Shown here: positions 26,676 through 33,819 of the stretch, piece after piece | Numbering within the stretch: the first letter of the stretch is position 1 | Layout of the letters: the number at the start of each line of letters is the position of its first letter | DNA from: Fibrobacter sp. | GTDB lineage: Bacteria > Fibrobacterota > Fibrobacteria > Fibrobacterales > Fibrobacteraceae | Length of the DNA: 48,348 bases | Direction of reading: 5' to 3' | NCBI GenBank assembly: GCA_017649565.1 | Contig: JAGCGO010000112.1 | Coordinates: 1-48,348, forward strand | Notes under the pieces: model-generated | Told to the model about the DNA's origin: nothing | Seen by the model: only the letters and a program-made list of their open reading frames with translations | Database searches by the model: none | Translations under genes and position numbers: made by a program

Positions 26676-27935
26676 CTACTTGATTTCAAACGTAGGCTGG
26701 TCACCGGCAAGCGACGCGGAGAGCGTCATCTTCTTTTTTCCGAGGGAACGCGTGACGGTGAAACTGCCGCCGTCGCAGGCGATTTCCAGTTTGCCGTCGC
26801 GGAGGATGGGGTTCTTGCGGCGCATTTCGGCAAGTTCCTTCACTAGCGCGTACACCGGTTCCTCCTGCATTTTGGACAACTTAGCCCAAGGGACACTGCG
26901 GCGATTGTCGGGGTCCTTGCCGCCGAGCATTCCGAGTTCCTCGCCGTAGTAGATACAAGGGGCGCCCGGCATAAAGAACATCAGCGTGAGCGCGAACTTG
27001 ATACGTTCCCAGCTGGCGCAGGGTTGCGACTTGAGGCGCGTGGTGTCGTGGCTCCCCAGCAGGTTCATGGGCATGTCGCCGCGGCCTTCGGGGAAAGCCG
27101 ACTGCAAGCGCTTGCAGAATTCCTCCGTCGAAATCGGTTTTTCGTCAAAAAGGTACTGCATCACGGCCTTGCGGAACACGTAGTTCATCACGCCGTCGAA
27201 CTGGTCGCCCTGTAGCCAGCGTTCCGGGGCATCCCAGATTTCGCCGACAATATAGGCGTCCTTGTTGATAGCCTTCACGCGGCGTCGGAATTCCTGCCAG
27301 AAGCTGTCGTCGTCGATTTCGTTCGGCACGTCGAGGCGCCAGCCGTCTATGCCGCGCTTAGTCCAGTATTCGGCGACGGAGAAAAGGTATTCGCGCACGT
27401 CGGGACAGCCCGTGTTGAACTTCGGGAGCGCGGGGAAATTCCACCAGCATTCGTAATTGGGCTTGCCGGAATAGGCGTGGATGGGCCACGAATGGACATG
27501 GAACCAGTCCACGTACGGGGAGTTCTCGCCCAGTTCCATGAGGCTGTTGAACTGGAAGAATCCGCGAGAACAATGATTGAACACGCCGTCCAGAATGATG
27601 CGCATCCCGAGCTTGTGCACCTTTTTCACCAGGCGGTCAAAGTCCTCGAGGGTGCCGAGCACCGGGTCGATCTCGAAATAGTCCACCGTATGGTAGCGGT
27701 GGTTGGAATTGCTCTTGAAAATCGGGCACAGGTAAAGCGCCGTCGCGCCGAGGCCCCTGATGTATTCGAGTTTGTCCTCAATGCCCGCGAGGTTCCCGCC
27801 GAACATGTTCTCCCGGGTGGGCTTACTCCCCCACTCCACGAACTTGCCTACAGCATGGTAACGATCCGAACGGCAGAACCGGTCGGGGAATATCTGGTAG
27901 AAGATGGCGTCTTTAACCCAGGCGGGAGAGAACAT
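26676..27935 (-). CDS. GH13 alpha-amylase family enzyme, cyclomaltodextrinase/neopullulanase-like
   Basis: 419 residues with no signal peptide, so cytoplasmic. The (beta/alpha)8 barrel motifs are in order: GVFNHCSRG (region I), GWRLDVPNE with the nucleophile Asp (region II), IVGEIWDAPERWLQGDQFDGVMNY with the acid/base Glu (region III), and LLGSHDTTR (region IV). GDQFDGVMNY is typical of the neopullulanase/cyclomaltodextrinase subgroup, but the N-terminal starch-binding domain of that subgroup is missing. It probably splits maltodextrins taken up or made from glycogen, together with the neighbouring MalQ. No Shine-Dalgarno sequence precedes ATG 27935. The upstream sequence is a 14-bp tandem repeat. 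Confidence 0.9.
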   Translation of the reverse strand: MFSPAWVKDAIFYQIFPDRFCRSDRYHAVGKFVEWGSKPTRENMFGGNLAGIEDKLEYIRGLGATALYLCPIFKSNSNHRYHTVDYFEIDPVLGTLEDFDRLVKKVHKLGMRIILDGVFNHCSRGFFQFNSLMELGENSPYVDWFHVHSWPIHAYSGKPNYECWWNFPALPKFNTGCPDVREYLFSVAEYWTKRGIDGWRLDVPNEIDDDSFWQEFRRRVKAINKDAYIVGEIWDAPERWLQGDQFDGVMNYVFRKAVMQYLFDEKPISTEEFCKRLQSAFPEGRGDMPMNLLGSHDTTRLKSQPCASWERIKFALTLMFFMPGAPCIYYGEELGMLGGKDPDNRRSVPWAKLSKMQEEPVYALVKELAEMRRKNPILRDGKLEIACDGGSFTVTRSLGKKKMTLSASLAGDQPTFEIK

Positions 27936-27948
27936 AGTATAGGGGCTA

Positions 27949-28004
27949 GGATCTAGGGTTTAGGATCTAGGGATTAGAATCTAGGGGCTAGAATCTAGGG
28001 GGTG
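27949..28004. repeat. 14-bp tandem repeat, four units
   Basis: GGATCTAGGGTTTA, GGATCTAGGGATTA, GAATCTAGGGGCTA and GAATCTAGGGGGTG in a row, 13 bp upstream of the amylase-like gene's start. The perfect small hairpin GCAGC-GAA-GCTGC follows at 28027-28039. Together they fill most of the gap between the two glucan genes. Confidence 0.85.
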
Positions 28005-28078
28005 CAAGCGAATCGTTTTTTTATGGGCAGCGAAGCTGCGATTATCTACTCTACCCCCTGGTCTCTAGCCTCTATTCT

Positions 28079-30052
28079 CTAAATTTTCCACATCGCGCGG
28101 CGCTTGCGCTCGTCGACCAGTTTCCTGATTTCGGAAGAGAGCGACGTGAGCTTGAGCAGTTCGTCGACAAGGCAGGGTAGCTGGTAAGTCCAGTTGTTGC
28201 CCCCGACCGTACCGGGCACGTTGACACGCTCGTTCTCGGGGTTGCCGGCGGAAAGCGTCGACGACAGTGCGAAATAGTCCTGGATAGGCAAGATACAGAA
28301 CAAACTATTCGTGGAGAACACGTGCGTGAGGAGGTTGCGGACCACGGGCGGAGTGAGTTCGTCCGGGGCGGAACCGACCTGGTGCGCATGGGACCAGTAA
28401 AGGTTCTTGTCGAAATCCGGTTCCTTCCACAGACCGCGAAGCGTCGAGGTGTCGTGGCAGCTCGTGGTGCAAACGGAAAGGCGCGGATATTCTTCCATAT
28501 CGTAATACGGGGAATACTGCACGTTCCAATTGCGGGCCCAGCGTTCGATACGCAGCGAAAGGATGTTGAGCTTGTTCAAAACCGTCGGGACGCACGGAGG
28601 CACAGCACCGAGGTCTTCGGCGCACACAAGCATGTCCGTCTCGTTGGCAAGCACGGAAAGGAGCTTCATGGCATTCTGTTCCCAGAGGGAATTCTGCGCA
28701 TGTTCGTTCGCATGGATAATATCGTGCAGCTTGTCCTGTTCGTTCTGGGGCAGCGTGTAGAGCACCGGCTGGTTGTACCAGTACCAGTACGGGTAGAACA
28801 CGTCTTCGCTGCCGGTGGGGATAAACACGCGGTTCCAGTAGACGCGCAGCATGGCGTCCTTGACGGCCTGCGGTTCTTCCATCGCGAGGATCTGCTTTTC
28901 GGAAGAGAACGCATCGCTCAGGATAAAGCGGTCCGTAGTGCCCGGCAGGTTCTCGAAGCACTTCGCCACGAGGCGTTCCGTGTCGTCGCCCAGGAATCCG
29001 CGGAGCTGGTCGACAGAATAGTTTGGGTTGCGCAGGTATTCCAGGGACTGCCTGCAGAAACCGGCACCGTGCAGCACGTCCCATGTCAGCGGGACAGACG
29101 GTTCGAAATGACCGAGGATTCCCGTGACTTCCTTTTCGGGGATAGTCCAGATGCGGAAGAAACCGAGCACGTGGTCGATACGATACGCATGGTAGAACTT
29201 GCTCGCCTGCGCCAGGCGCTTGCGCCACCAGGAGAAGTTGTCCTTCTCGATGACATCCCAGCGGTACGTGGGGAAGCCCCAGTTCTGGCCGGCATAGCTG
29301 AACATGTCAGGAGGTGCACCCGCCCTGTCAGCCAGCGAAAAGTACTTGCGGTCGGCCCATACGTCGGCACTGTCCTCGTTGATGAGGATGGGGATGTCGC
29401 CCTTGATGTGCAGGCCCATCTGCGAAACTTCGCTCACGGCCGTACAGAACTGCATCTCGGCGACATACTGCATCCATGCATGGTACAGACAGTCCTTGCG
29501 GAACTTTGTCCAGAGTTTGCCCACCTGCTCGGCATCCGGGTCGCGGTAGTCGCTCCAGTCCTTCCAGCTGGCCTCGTTGTTCTGCAGCTTGAGCGTACAG
29601 TAGACGCAGTAGGGCTTGGCCCAGTCGTTACGTTCGATCCAGGTCGTGAGCGCCTTGTTGCGCTTGATCTGGTCGTACGAGTTATCGAAAATCTTGCGGA
29701 GAATGGCCCGCTTCCAAGTGGTCACGCGGTAATACTCCACGCGGTCGGACTTCTCGAAGGATTCCTTCGCCTCATTGATTTCGTTCTCGAAGGCGGACGA
29801 ACCGGCAACCGACTGGATGTTGATGAACGCAGGGTTCAGCGCGAAAGCGCTCCGGGCGCTGTAGGGACTCGATTCGGTCCCCGTATCGTTCACCGGCAAC
29901 AGCTGGATGATGTCGAAGTTGCAGAGGGAGGCCCAGCGGGCCAGGGGGATGAGGTCGAGGAAGTCACCGATGCCGATGCTCGCATGGCTGCGCAAGCTGA
30001 ACAGCGGGACGGCTACACCCGACTGGAAGGAGGAAATATCACCATATCTCAT
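28079..30052 (-). CDS. malQ: 4-alpha-glucanotransferase (GH77 amylomaltase)
   Basis: 657 residues from ATG 30052. GH77 features are visible: GVAVPLFSLRSHASIGIGDF and LLPVNDTG near the N-terminus, HIKGDIPILINEDSADVW, the nucleophile region AYRIDHVLGFFRIW, the acid/base region VCAEDLGAVPPCV, and the C-terminal TTSCHDTSTLRGLW. It transfers glucan chains between maltodextrins in the cytoplasm. Together with the GH13 enzyme downstream on the same strand it forms a maltodextrin or glycogen-turnover pair. TATATT lies 7 nt before the ATG with TTGGCC 18 bp further up, and no Shine-Dalgarno sequence is present. Confidence 0.94.
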   Translation of the reverse strand: MRYGDISSFQSGVAVPLFSLRSHASIGIGDFLDLIPLARWASLCNFDIIQLLPVNDTGTESSPYSARSAFALNPAFINIQSVAGSSAFENEINEAKESFEKSDRVEYYRVTTWKRAILRKIFDNSYDQIKRNKALTTWIERNDWAKPYCVYCTLKLQNNEASWKDWSDYRDPDAEQVGKLWTKFRKDCLYHAWMQYVAEMQFCTAVSEVSQMGLHIKGDIPILINEDSADVWADRKYFSLADRAGAPPDMFSYAGQNWGFPTYRWDVIEKDNFSWWRKRLAQASKFYHAYRIDHVLGFFRIWTIPEKEVTGILGHFEPSVPLTWDVLHGAGFCRQSLEYLRNPNYSVDQLRGFLGDDTERLVAKCFENLPGTTDRFILSDAFSSEKQILAMEEPQAVKDAMLRVYWNRVFIPTGSEDVFYPYWYWYNQPVLYTLPQNEQDKLHDIIHANEHAQNSLWEQNAMKLLSVLANETDMLVCAEDLGAVPPCVPTVLNKLNILSLRIERWARNWNVQYSPYYDMEEYPRLSVCTTSCHDTSTLRGLWKEPDFDKNLYWSHAHQVGSAPDELTPPVVRNLLTHVFSTNSLFCILPIQDYFALSSTLSAGNPENERVNVPGTVGGNNWTYQLPCLVDELLKLTSLSSEIRKLVDERKRRAMWKI

Positions 30053-30059
30053 GTTGTAA

Positions 30060-30089
30060 AATATAAATAGACACAAGATGAAAGGCCAA
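30060..30089 (-). promoter_or_regulatory. Promoter of malQ with -10 abutting the start codon
   Basis: On the minus strand, TTGGCC (30089-30084), an 18-bp spacer and TATATT (30065-30060). The 7 nt left before the ATG at 30052 predict a leaderless transcript. Confidence 0.6.
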
Positions 30090-30166
30090 CTGCAAAAGCG
30101 ATTTATAAGGAAGAAAAGCGGCCAGCCCCTATGCCTTGCGGCTAGGACTTTGTTAAATTAGCCGAT

Positions 30167-30358
30167 ATGAGCTGGGAATGCAAATATCTGCGCGAGACCT
30201 TCTGCGACAAGCGGAAGAAGGAATGCTGCCCCGGGGACGCAGGCTGCGTCCTGTACGGGAAATACGTATTCCCCCTGCGGGATGACACAGAAGGCAAGGC
30301 TCCCAAGAAGGCTTCTAAAAAAGATTTTTCTTCAAATAAGGCCAAAAACAGCGATTAA
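30167..30358 (+). CDS. Small cysteine-rich protein, possibly metal-binding
   Basis: 63 residues with Cys at 5, 13, 20, 21 and 27 in the pattern WECKYLRETFC...KKECCPGDAGCVLYGKYVF, then a Lys/Ser-rich tail. No signal peptide. The C-X7-C-X6-CC-X5-C spacing followed by GCVLYGKY resembles small uncharacterised cytosolic proteins I recall from deltaproteobacteria, but I cannot verify the family. TAAATT lies exactly 7 nt before the ATG and there is no ribosome binding site. It is divergent from malQ with an 88-bp gap. A zinc- or FeS-binding role is inference. Confidence 0.7.
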   Translation: MSWECKYLRETFCDKRKKECCPGDAGCVLYGKYVFPLRDDTEGKAPKKASKKDFSSNKAKNSD

Positions 30359-30408
30359 CGCTACGATAGAATCACTGACAGAAAATGTCCGGCAAGAATG
30401 CAGGTCCG

Positions 30409-30945
30409 CTACTGGAGCGGGTTCTTGCGGGGACGGCCGCGGCCGCGTTTAGCGGCAGAAGCCGGCTCGGACTTCTTCTCGGGAACGGCCTGGGCCTTGA
30501 ACGTGAAGCCCATCTTGCCGCAGAAGGACGACTTGAGCACGCGCCCAGTCACCGGGCGCGGCGGGACCGCCGGCTTCTGGGAGGCCGTGTTTGCCGCCGG
30601 GACGGCGGGAACAGGCCTCTTCGCGGCCGGAACAGGTTTTTCGGCGAAAGAAGCGGGTTTTCCGCCCTGCACAAAGTCGCGAACCTTGGGCATCGGGAGC
30701 GATGCGGCCATCGAAATCGGCCTATTTGCCCTTTTTTCACCGTATTCCGAGGCGATTTTCCTCATTTTGGCAGCTTCAGCGTTCAATTTACGGAGGATAC
30801 GTTCCTTCTTTGACGGGCGGGCCCGATAGGACCTTTCACCCCCGGATTCGGAGTTCCTGATAATATCTTCGTCGGACAAACCACGCAATTCCAAGGGGAC
30901 TTCCACAATAGGCAAATCAGCTGCAGCATTAGATTTCATAAGCAT
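30409..30945 (-). CDS. AT-hook-containing basic protein
   Basis: 178 residues. The N-terminus is acidic and probably helical (ELRGLSDEDIIRN), a basic helical segment follows (RARPSKKERILRKLNAEAAKMRKIA), then a long Pro/Ala/Lys linker, and finally AAKRGRGRPRKNP, a canonical AT-hook (GRP core flanked by Arg/Lys) at the extreme C-terminus. AT-hooks bind the minor groove of AT-rich DNA, so a nucleoid-associated or regulatory role is plausible. Start could be ATG 30945 or ATG 30939. Neither has a clear ribosome binding site. Neighbours do not suggest a pathway. Confidence 0.75.
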   Translation of the reverse strand: MLMKSNAAADLPIVEVPLELRGLSDEDIIRNSESGGERSYRARPSKKERILRKLNAEAAKMRKIASEYGEKRANRPISMAASLPMPKVRDFVQGGKPASFAEKPVPAAKRPVPAVPAANTASQKPAVPPRPVTGRVLKSSFCGKMGFTFKAQAVPEKKSEPASAAKRGRGRPRKNPLQ

Positions 30946-31092
30946 TCGGGCGAGTTGTTAGAGAAAAAAACGCGTTGTCAAGAGTGTTTTTTGACTTTTT
31001 TTTGTCACGTTTCTGTCAAAAGATAAAAAAAATTAAAAAATCTTTTTGTCAAGGCCTAGAAAATAAATTGTTTCTGGACTATTTTTGTAACA

Positions 31093-31755
31093 ATGCTTCG
31101 CTTTACACAAGAAATATTACTCGCGCTCCGCGCAATCGCAAACGAAGAAGAGTCGCACGAGATGTCCAAAAAGGCTCGTGAGCAGTTCGACTTTCTCGGG
31201 GTCAAGCTCGTCCCTCGCCGTGAAGTCACCTACCCGATTTTCGACAGGAACCCGCCAAAAGACGACGCCGAACTAGTCAGCCGAATCGAGGACATGTGGG
31301 CACAGCCGTACAGGGAAATCCAGTACGCCGCTTGCGACTACCTGTTCAGACACCGTCACATGCTGGGTGGGCAACACCTGGTCTTCCTGAAAAAGCTCAT
31401 CAAGACCCGCGCCTGGCACGACACGGTCGACACGCTTGCCGCCTGCATTCTGGGCGACCTGGTCTGGAGACTCCCGGTGCTCCGCACCAAGATTGCCTCC
31501 TGGATCCGCGATCCCAACATCTGGATTCGCCGCAGCGTCATTATTTTCCAGATCCAGTACAAGGACCACACGGACTGGCCGCTTCTGCGTCAGTTCTGCC
31601 TCTCCTGTGCCAAGGACGACGACTACTACATCCGTAACGGCATCCGCAGGGCCCTGTCCGAATACGCCAGGATCAACCCCATCGAGGTTCGCCGGTTCGT
31701 GCAGGACAACACCTTCGCCGAGCAGACGACCCAGGAAATCCTGCGCTGGATCTAA
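31093..31755 (+). CDS. AlkD-like DNA alkylation repair protein (HEAT-repeat glycosylase family)
   Basis: 220 residues, all-helical HEAT-like pattern. Family landmarks include FDFLGVKLVPRREV, YREIQYAACDYLF, RAWHDTVDTLAACILGDL and PNIWIRRSVIIFQIQYKDHTD. AlkD removes cationic N3- and N7-alkylpurines. The catalytic Asp is kept (D110 in AWHDTVD), and W108 matches the active-site Trp. The usual IGW near the C-terminus, which supplies the second active-site Trp, reads IRR here (R185, R186). Activity may therefore differ. TATTTT lies 7 nt before ATG 31093. The upstream 150 bp are extremely AT-rich with repeated TTGTCA/TGTCA words. A terminator follows the gene. Confidence 0.85.
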   Translation: MLRFTQEILLALRAIANEEESHEMSKKAREQFDFLGVKLVPRREVTYPIFDRNPPKDDAELVSRIEDMWAQPYREIQYAACDYLFRHRHMLGGQHLVFLKKLIKTRAWHDTVDTLAACILGDLVWRLPVLRTKIASWIRDPNIWIRRSVIIFQIQYKDHTDWPLLRQFCLSCAKDDDYYIRNGIRRALSEYARINPIEVRRFVQDNTFAEQTTQEILRWI

Positions 31756-31779
31756 TAGCCAAGCAAAAAATCTTTTTAA

Positions 31780-31804
31780 GGTAGCCCCCGGGCTACCTTT
31801 TTTT
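31780..31804 (+). terminator. Terminator after the AlkD-like gene
   Basis: Perfect palindrome GGTAGCCCCCGGGCTACC-type stem followed by T7, 25 nt after the stop codon. Confidence 0.85.
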
Positions 31805-31850
31805 GTGCCCCGGTTCGGAATTTGCGCCGCTCGAACGCAACTGCGATTGC

Positions 31851-31885
31851 AAAAAAAGGGATTCCCCTGCTAACAGAGGAATCCC
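31851..31885 (-). terminator. Terminator of the tRNA-Cys transcript
   Basis: On the minus strand, GGGATTCC/GGAATCCC with a 12-nt loop is followed by TTTTTTT. The hairpin begins 5 nt after the mature tRNA 3' end. Confidence 0.85.
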
Positions 31886-31889
31886 AAAG

Positions 31890-31962
31890 AGGCAACGATC
31901 AGACTCGAACTGATGAATAAGGCTTTTGCAGAGCCGCCCCTTACCAACTTGGGTACGTCGCC
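31890..31962 (-). tRNA. tRNA-Cys (GCA)
   Basis: 73-nt cloverleaf on the minus strand. Acceptor GGCGACG pairs with CGTTGCC (one G-U), D-stem CCC/GGG, anticodon loop CTGCAAA (anticodon GCA), and T-arm ATCAG-TTCGAGT-CTGAT. The discriminator is U, the cysteine identity element. The first anticodon-stem pair (27-43) is a C/U mismatch. CCA is not encoded. Confidence 0.93.
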
Positions 31963-32051
31963 AAAGATGCGGGTAATATAGGTAAAATTCGGCAAATTTC
32001 CAAGGGTAAGCCCTCAAAAAAAACAAAAAAACAAAGCTATCTTTGAAAACA

Positions 32052-32561
32052 ATGAGCAAAATCCCGCTAAAAACAAAGGTTTTGAGCAAATTAGGCGCCC
32101 TCTGGATGCGCAGCCTGCGCATCCGCCTCCATACCCCGGAAGATTTTCGCCCCGGGGTGCTCGGACTGTGGCACCGGGACCTGCTCGCAAGCTGTGCCGC
32201 CTTCAAGGACAGGGGCGTCCACATCCTCGTTTCCAAATCCGGCGACGGGGAATTTCTCGCCCGGGCAACCGCCGACCTCGGTTTCGAAGTCACCCGCGGT
32301 TCCGATACCGACGGTTCCCTGAACGTCCGCCACCTGCTGCGCAGCCTACGCTCGGGAAAGTTCGCCGGGATGGCGCTGGACGGTCCCCGCGGTCCGGCAC
32401 TCGAAGTCAAGCCGGGATCCAAGTGGCTTGCCGAAAGCAGCGGCACCCCTCTTTGGCACATCGTCCCGCACTACGGGGCGCACATCACGCTCAACACGTG
32501 GGATAAGTTCGTCGTGCCGCTCCCGCTGTCATCGATTGACGTTGAAATTAAGTATCTTTAG
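32052..32561 (+). CDS. DUF374-type lysophospholipid acyltransferase-like protein
   Basis: 169 residues from ATG 32052. An upstream TTG at 32043 is less likely. Blocks typical of DUF374 (LPLAT superfamily) are GLWHRDLLASCAAF, LVSKSGDGEFLARATADLGFEVTRGS and GMALDGPRGPALEVKPGSKWLA. The family is annotated as acyltransferase-like and often sits with lipid A or KDO genes. waaA lies 2.2 kb away here. The protein is somewhat short at both ends compared with members I know. TATCTT lies 8 nt before the ATG. The upstream 90 bp are very A-rich. Confidence 0.85.
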   Translation: MSKIPLKTKVLSKLGALWMRSLRIRLHTPEDFRPGVLGLWHRDLLASCAAFKDRGVHILVSKSGDGEFLARATADLGFEVTRGSDTDGSLNVRHLLRSLRSGKFAGMALDGPRGPALEVKPGSKWLAESSGTPLWHIVPHYGAHITLNTWDKFVVPLPLSSIDVEIKYL

Positions 32562-32609
32562 GGCAAGCCCAACCAATTGATTTATGGTTCCAAAGAAAGG
32601 AAGACACCC

Positions 32610-33257
32610 GTGATCGCATTACCTCCGAAATTCGTAGCATTTGACCTCGAAACCACCGGCCTCAGCAACGTAAAGGACGAAATCATTGAAATTGGCGCGG
32701 TAAAGTTTACCGTAGAAACACGCGATGGCAAGGTCGTCCCCAAGATCATCTCTGAATTCGAGACCTTCGTCAAGCCGAACATGCTCATTCCCGCCGAAGC
32801 CTCGAGCGTCAACCACATTACCGACAAGATGGTCGAAGACGCTCCCCCGGTAGGCGAATGCCTCAAGAAATTCACCGCATTCTGCGGCCAGGGCACAATC
32901 CTGCTCGCCCACAACGCGAACTTCGACGCGAGCTTCCTCCGCGAAGCGTACACGAAGAACCCCCAGCTGGTCCCCGGCAACCCGGTCATCGACAGCCTCG
33001 CCATCAGCAAGACTATCCTGCCCGAGCTCCCGAACCACAAGCTCGGCTACATGGCCGGCCTGTTCATGAAGCGTGGCGAAATCTCGATGAAGATCGATTC
33101 CGAAAAGATGCACCGCGCGGTCTACGACTGCGAAATGCTCATGGAAGTGTTCGTCGCCCTGCTGCGCAGGAGACTCAAGGAAAAGGACTGGGAACTGGGC
33201 AGCATCATGCAAAGCATGGCCAAGTACAAGGGCGTGCCGCAGTTTATTAAGAAGTGA
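32610..33257 (+). CDS. DEDDh 3'-5' exonuclease (DnaQ/epsilon-like)
   Basis: 215 residues from GTG 32610, chosen because GAAAGGAAG lies about 8 nt upstream. The in-frame TTG at 32577 has no such site. The three Exo motifs are complete: FVAFDLETTGLS (Exo I, Asp and Glu), LLAHNANFDASFL (Exo II) and HRAVYDCEML (Exo III with the His and Asp). No helicase or BRCT part is present, so it could be the DNA polymerase III proofreading subunit or a stand-alone exonuclease. It follows the DUF374 gene by 48 bp and may share its transcript. It is followed by a repeat-filled gap. Confidence 0.88.
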   Translation: MIALPPKFVAFDLETTGLSNVKDEIIEIGAVKFTVETRDGKVVPKIISEFETFVKPNMLIPAEASSVNHITDKMVEDAPPVGECLKKFTAFCGQGTILLAHNANFDASFLREAYTKNPQLVPGNPVIDSLAISKTILPELPNHKLGYMAGLFMKRGEISMKIDSEKMHRAVYDCEMLMEVFVALLRRRLKEKDWELGSIMQSMAKYKGVPQFIKK

Positions 33258-33267
33258 TTAGAGCGAT

Positions 33268-33440
33268 GAGGTCGGCACTTCGTGCCTTTCAGGTGCGAGG
33301 TCGCTCCCTTCGGTCGCTTTGAGGTGTGAGGTCGGCACTTCGTGCCTTTGAGGTATGAGCTTCACTACTCATCGCTCACTGCTCATGGCTCACTGCTCGG
33401 GCCTGGAGCCTCGTGCCTCGACCCTCGAGCCTGGAGCCTC
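33268..33440. repeat. Degenerate intergenic repeats with small hairpins
   Basis: GAGGTCGGCACTTCGTGCCT occurs at 33268 and again at 33328, a 60-bp period. Each copy contains GGCAC-TTC-GTGCC, and between them is a GCGA...TCGC stem. Further on, GCTCACTGCTCATGGCTCAC and repeated GAGCCTGGAGCCTCG words continue the low-complexity pattern to about 33440. No gene is visible in 33258-33520. Confidence 0.8.
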
Positions 33441-33465
33441 GCGCCTCGAACCTCATTTAGATACA

Positions 33466-33495
33466 CAAAACACCGTCAAAGGGTTCCTTTGACGG
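33466..33495 (-). terminator. Terminator after rpmB
   Basis: CCGTCAAAGG/CCTTTGACGG with a 3-nt loop, followed on the minus strand by TGTTTTGTGT, 26 nt after the rpmB stop. The T run is imperfect. Confidence 0.75.
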
Positions 33496-33520
33496 CTTCG
33501 TGTAAATTCGGAGGCGTTTA

Positions 33521-33742
33521 TTAGATGCCGAGTTCCTGGGCGACAGCCTGGATGCCGAGCTTGTTGATCGTGCGGAGACCAGCAGCGCTGACACGGAGGG
33601 TGACCCAGCGGTCTTCTTCGGGGATATAGAAACGCTTCTTCTGCAGGTTGGGAAGCTGCTTCATCAGCTTCTTGCGGTTAGAGTGGGAAACCATGTTGCC
33701 CACGAGGCCGGCTTTTCCGGTAACTTCACAAATACGGCTCAT
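33521..33742 (-). CDS. rpmB: 50S ribosomal protein L28
   Basis: 73 residues from ATG 33742, with CGGAG 8-9 nt upstream. Starts MSRICEVTGKAGLVGN and has SHSNRKKLMKQLPNLQKKRFYIPEEDRWVTLRVSAAGLRTINK, all standard for L28. It binds 23S rRNA near the E site. The zinc-binding CXXC pairs of C+ forms are absent. Upstream, the open frame continues but lacks a start with a ribosome binding site. A terminator follows, so it is probably monocistronic or the end of the ispH operon (77-bp gap). Confidence 0.95.
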   Translation of the reverse strand: MSRICEVTGKAGLVGNMVSHSNRKKLMKQLPNLQKKRFYIPEEDRWVTLRVSAAGLRTINKLGIQAVAQELGI

Positions 33743-33819
33743 AATTAAACTCCGTTGTTTTTTACGGACACCAATTTTAGTTAAAAGTTTCGAAACTGTC
33801 AACCATTTTCGTTGCAATT

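Noticed and set aside
26660..26680. GTAGCTCAGTCGC resembling the D-arm of a tRNA
   Set aside because: No acceptor, anticodon or T-arm can be formed around it, and it overlaps the end of the GH13 gene.
28027..28039. GCAGC-GAA-GCTGC hairpin as a malQ terminator
   Set aside because: On the coding (minus) strand it is followed by A residues and not T, so it does not fit an intrinsic terminator.
28322..30070. Long open frame on the plus strand opposite malQ
   Set aside because: Antisense shadow. The minus strand carries all GH77 motifs.
31793..32461. Minus-strand frame overlapping the DUF374 gene and tRNA-Cys
   Set aside because: It runs through a tRNA and a terminator and is Ser/Arg/Pro-rich. 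The plus-strand DUF374 motifs are convincing.
33258..33520. CRISPR-like periodicity in the repeats before rpmB
   Set aside because: Only two copies of the 22-bp block, degenerate flanks, no unique spacers and no cas genes.
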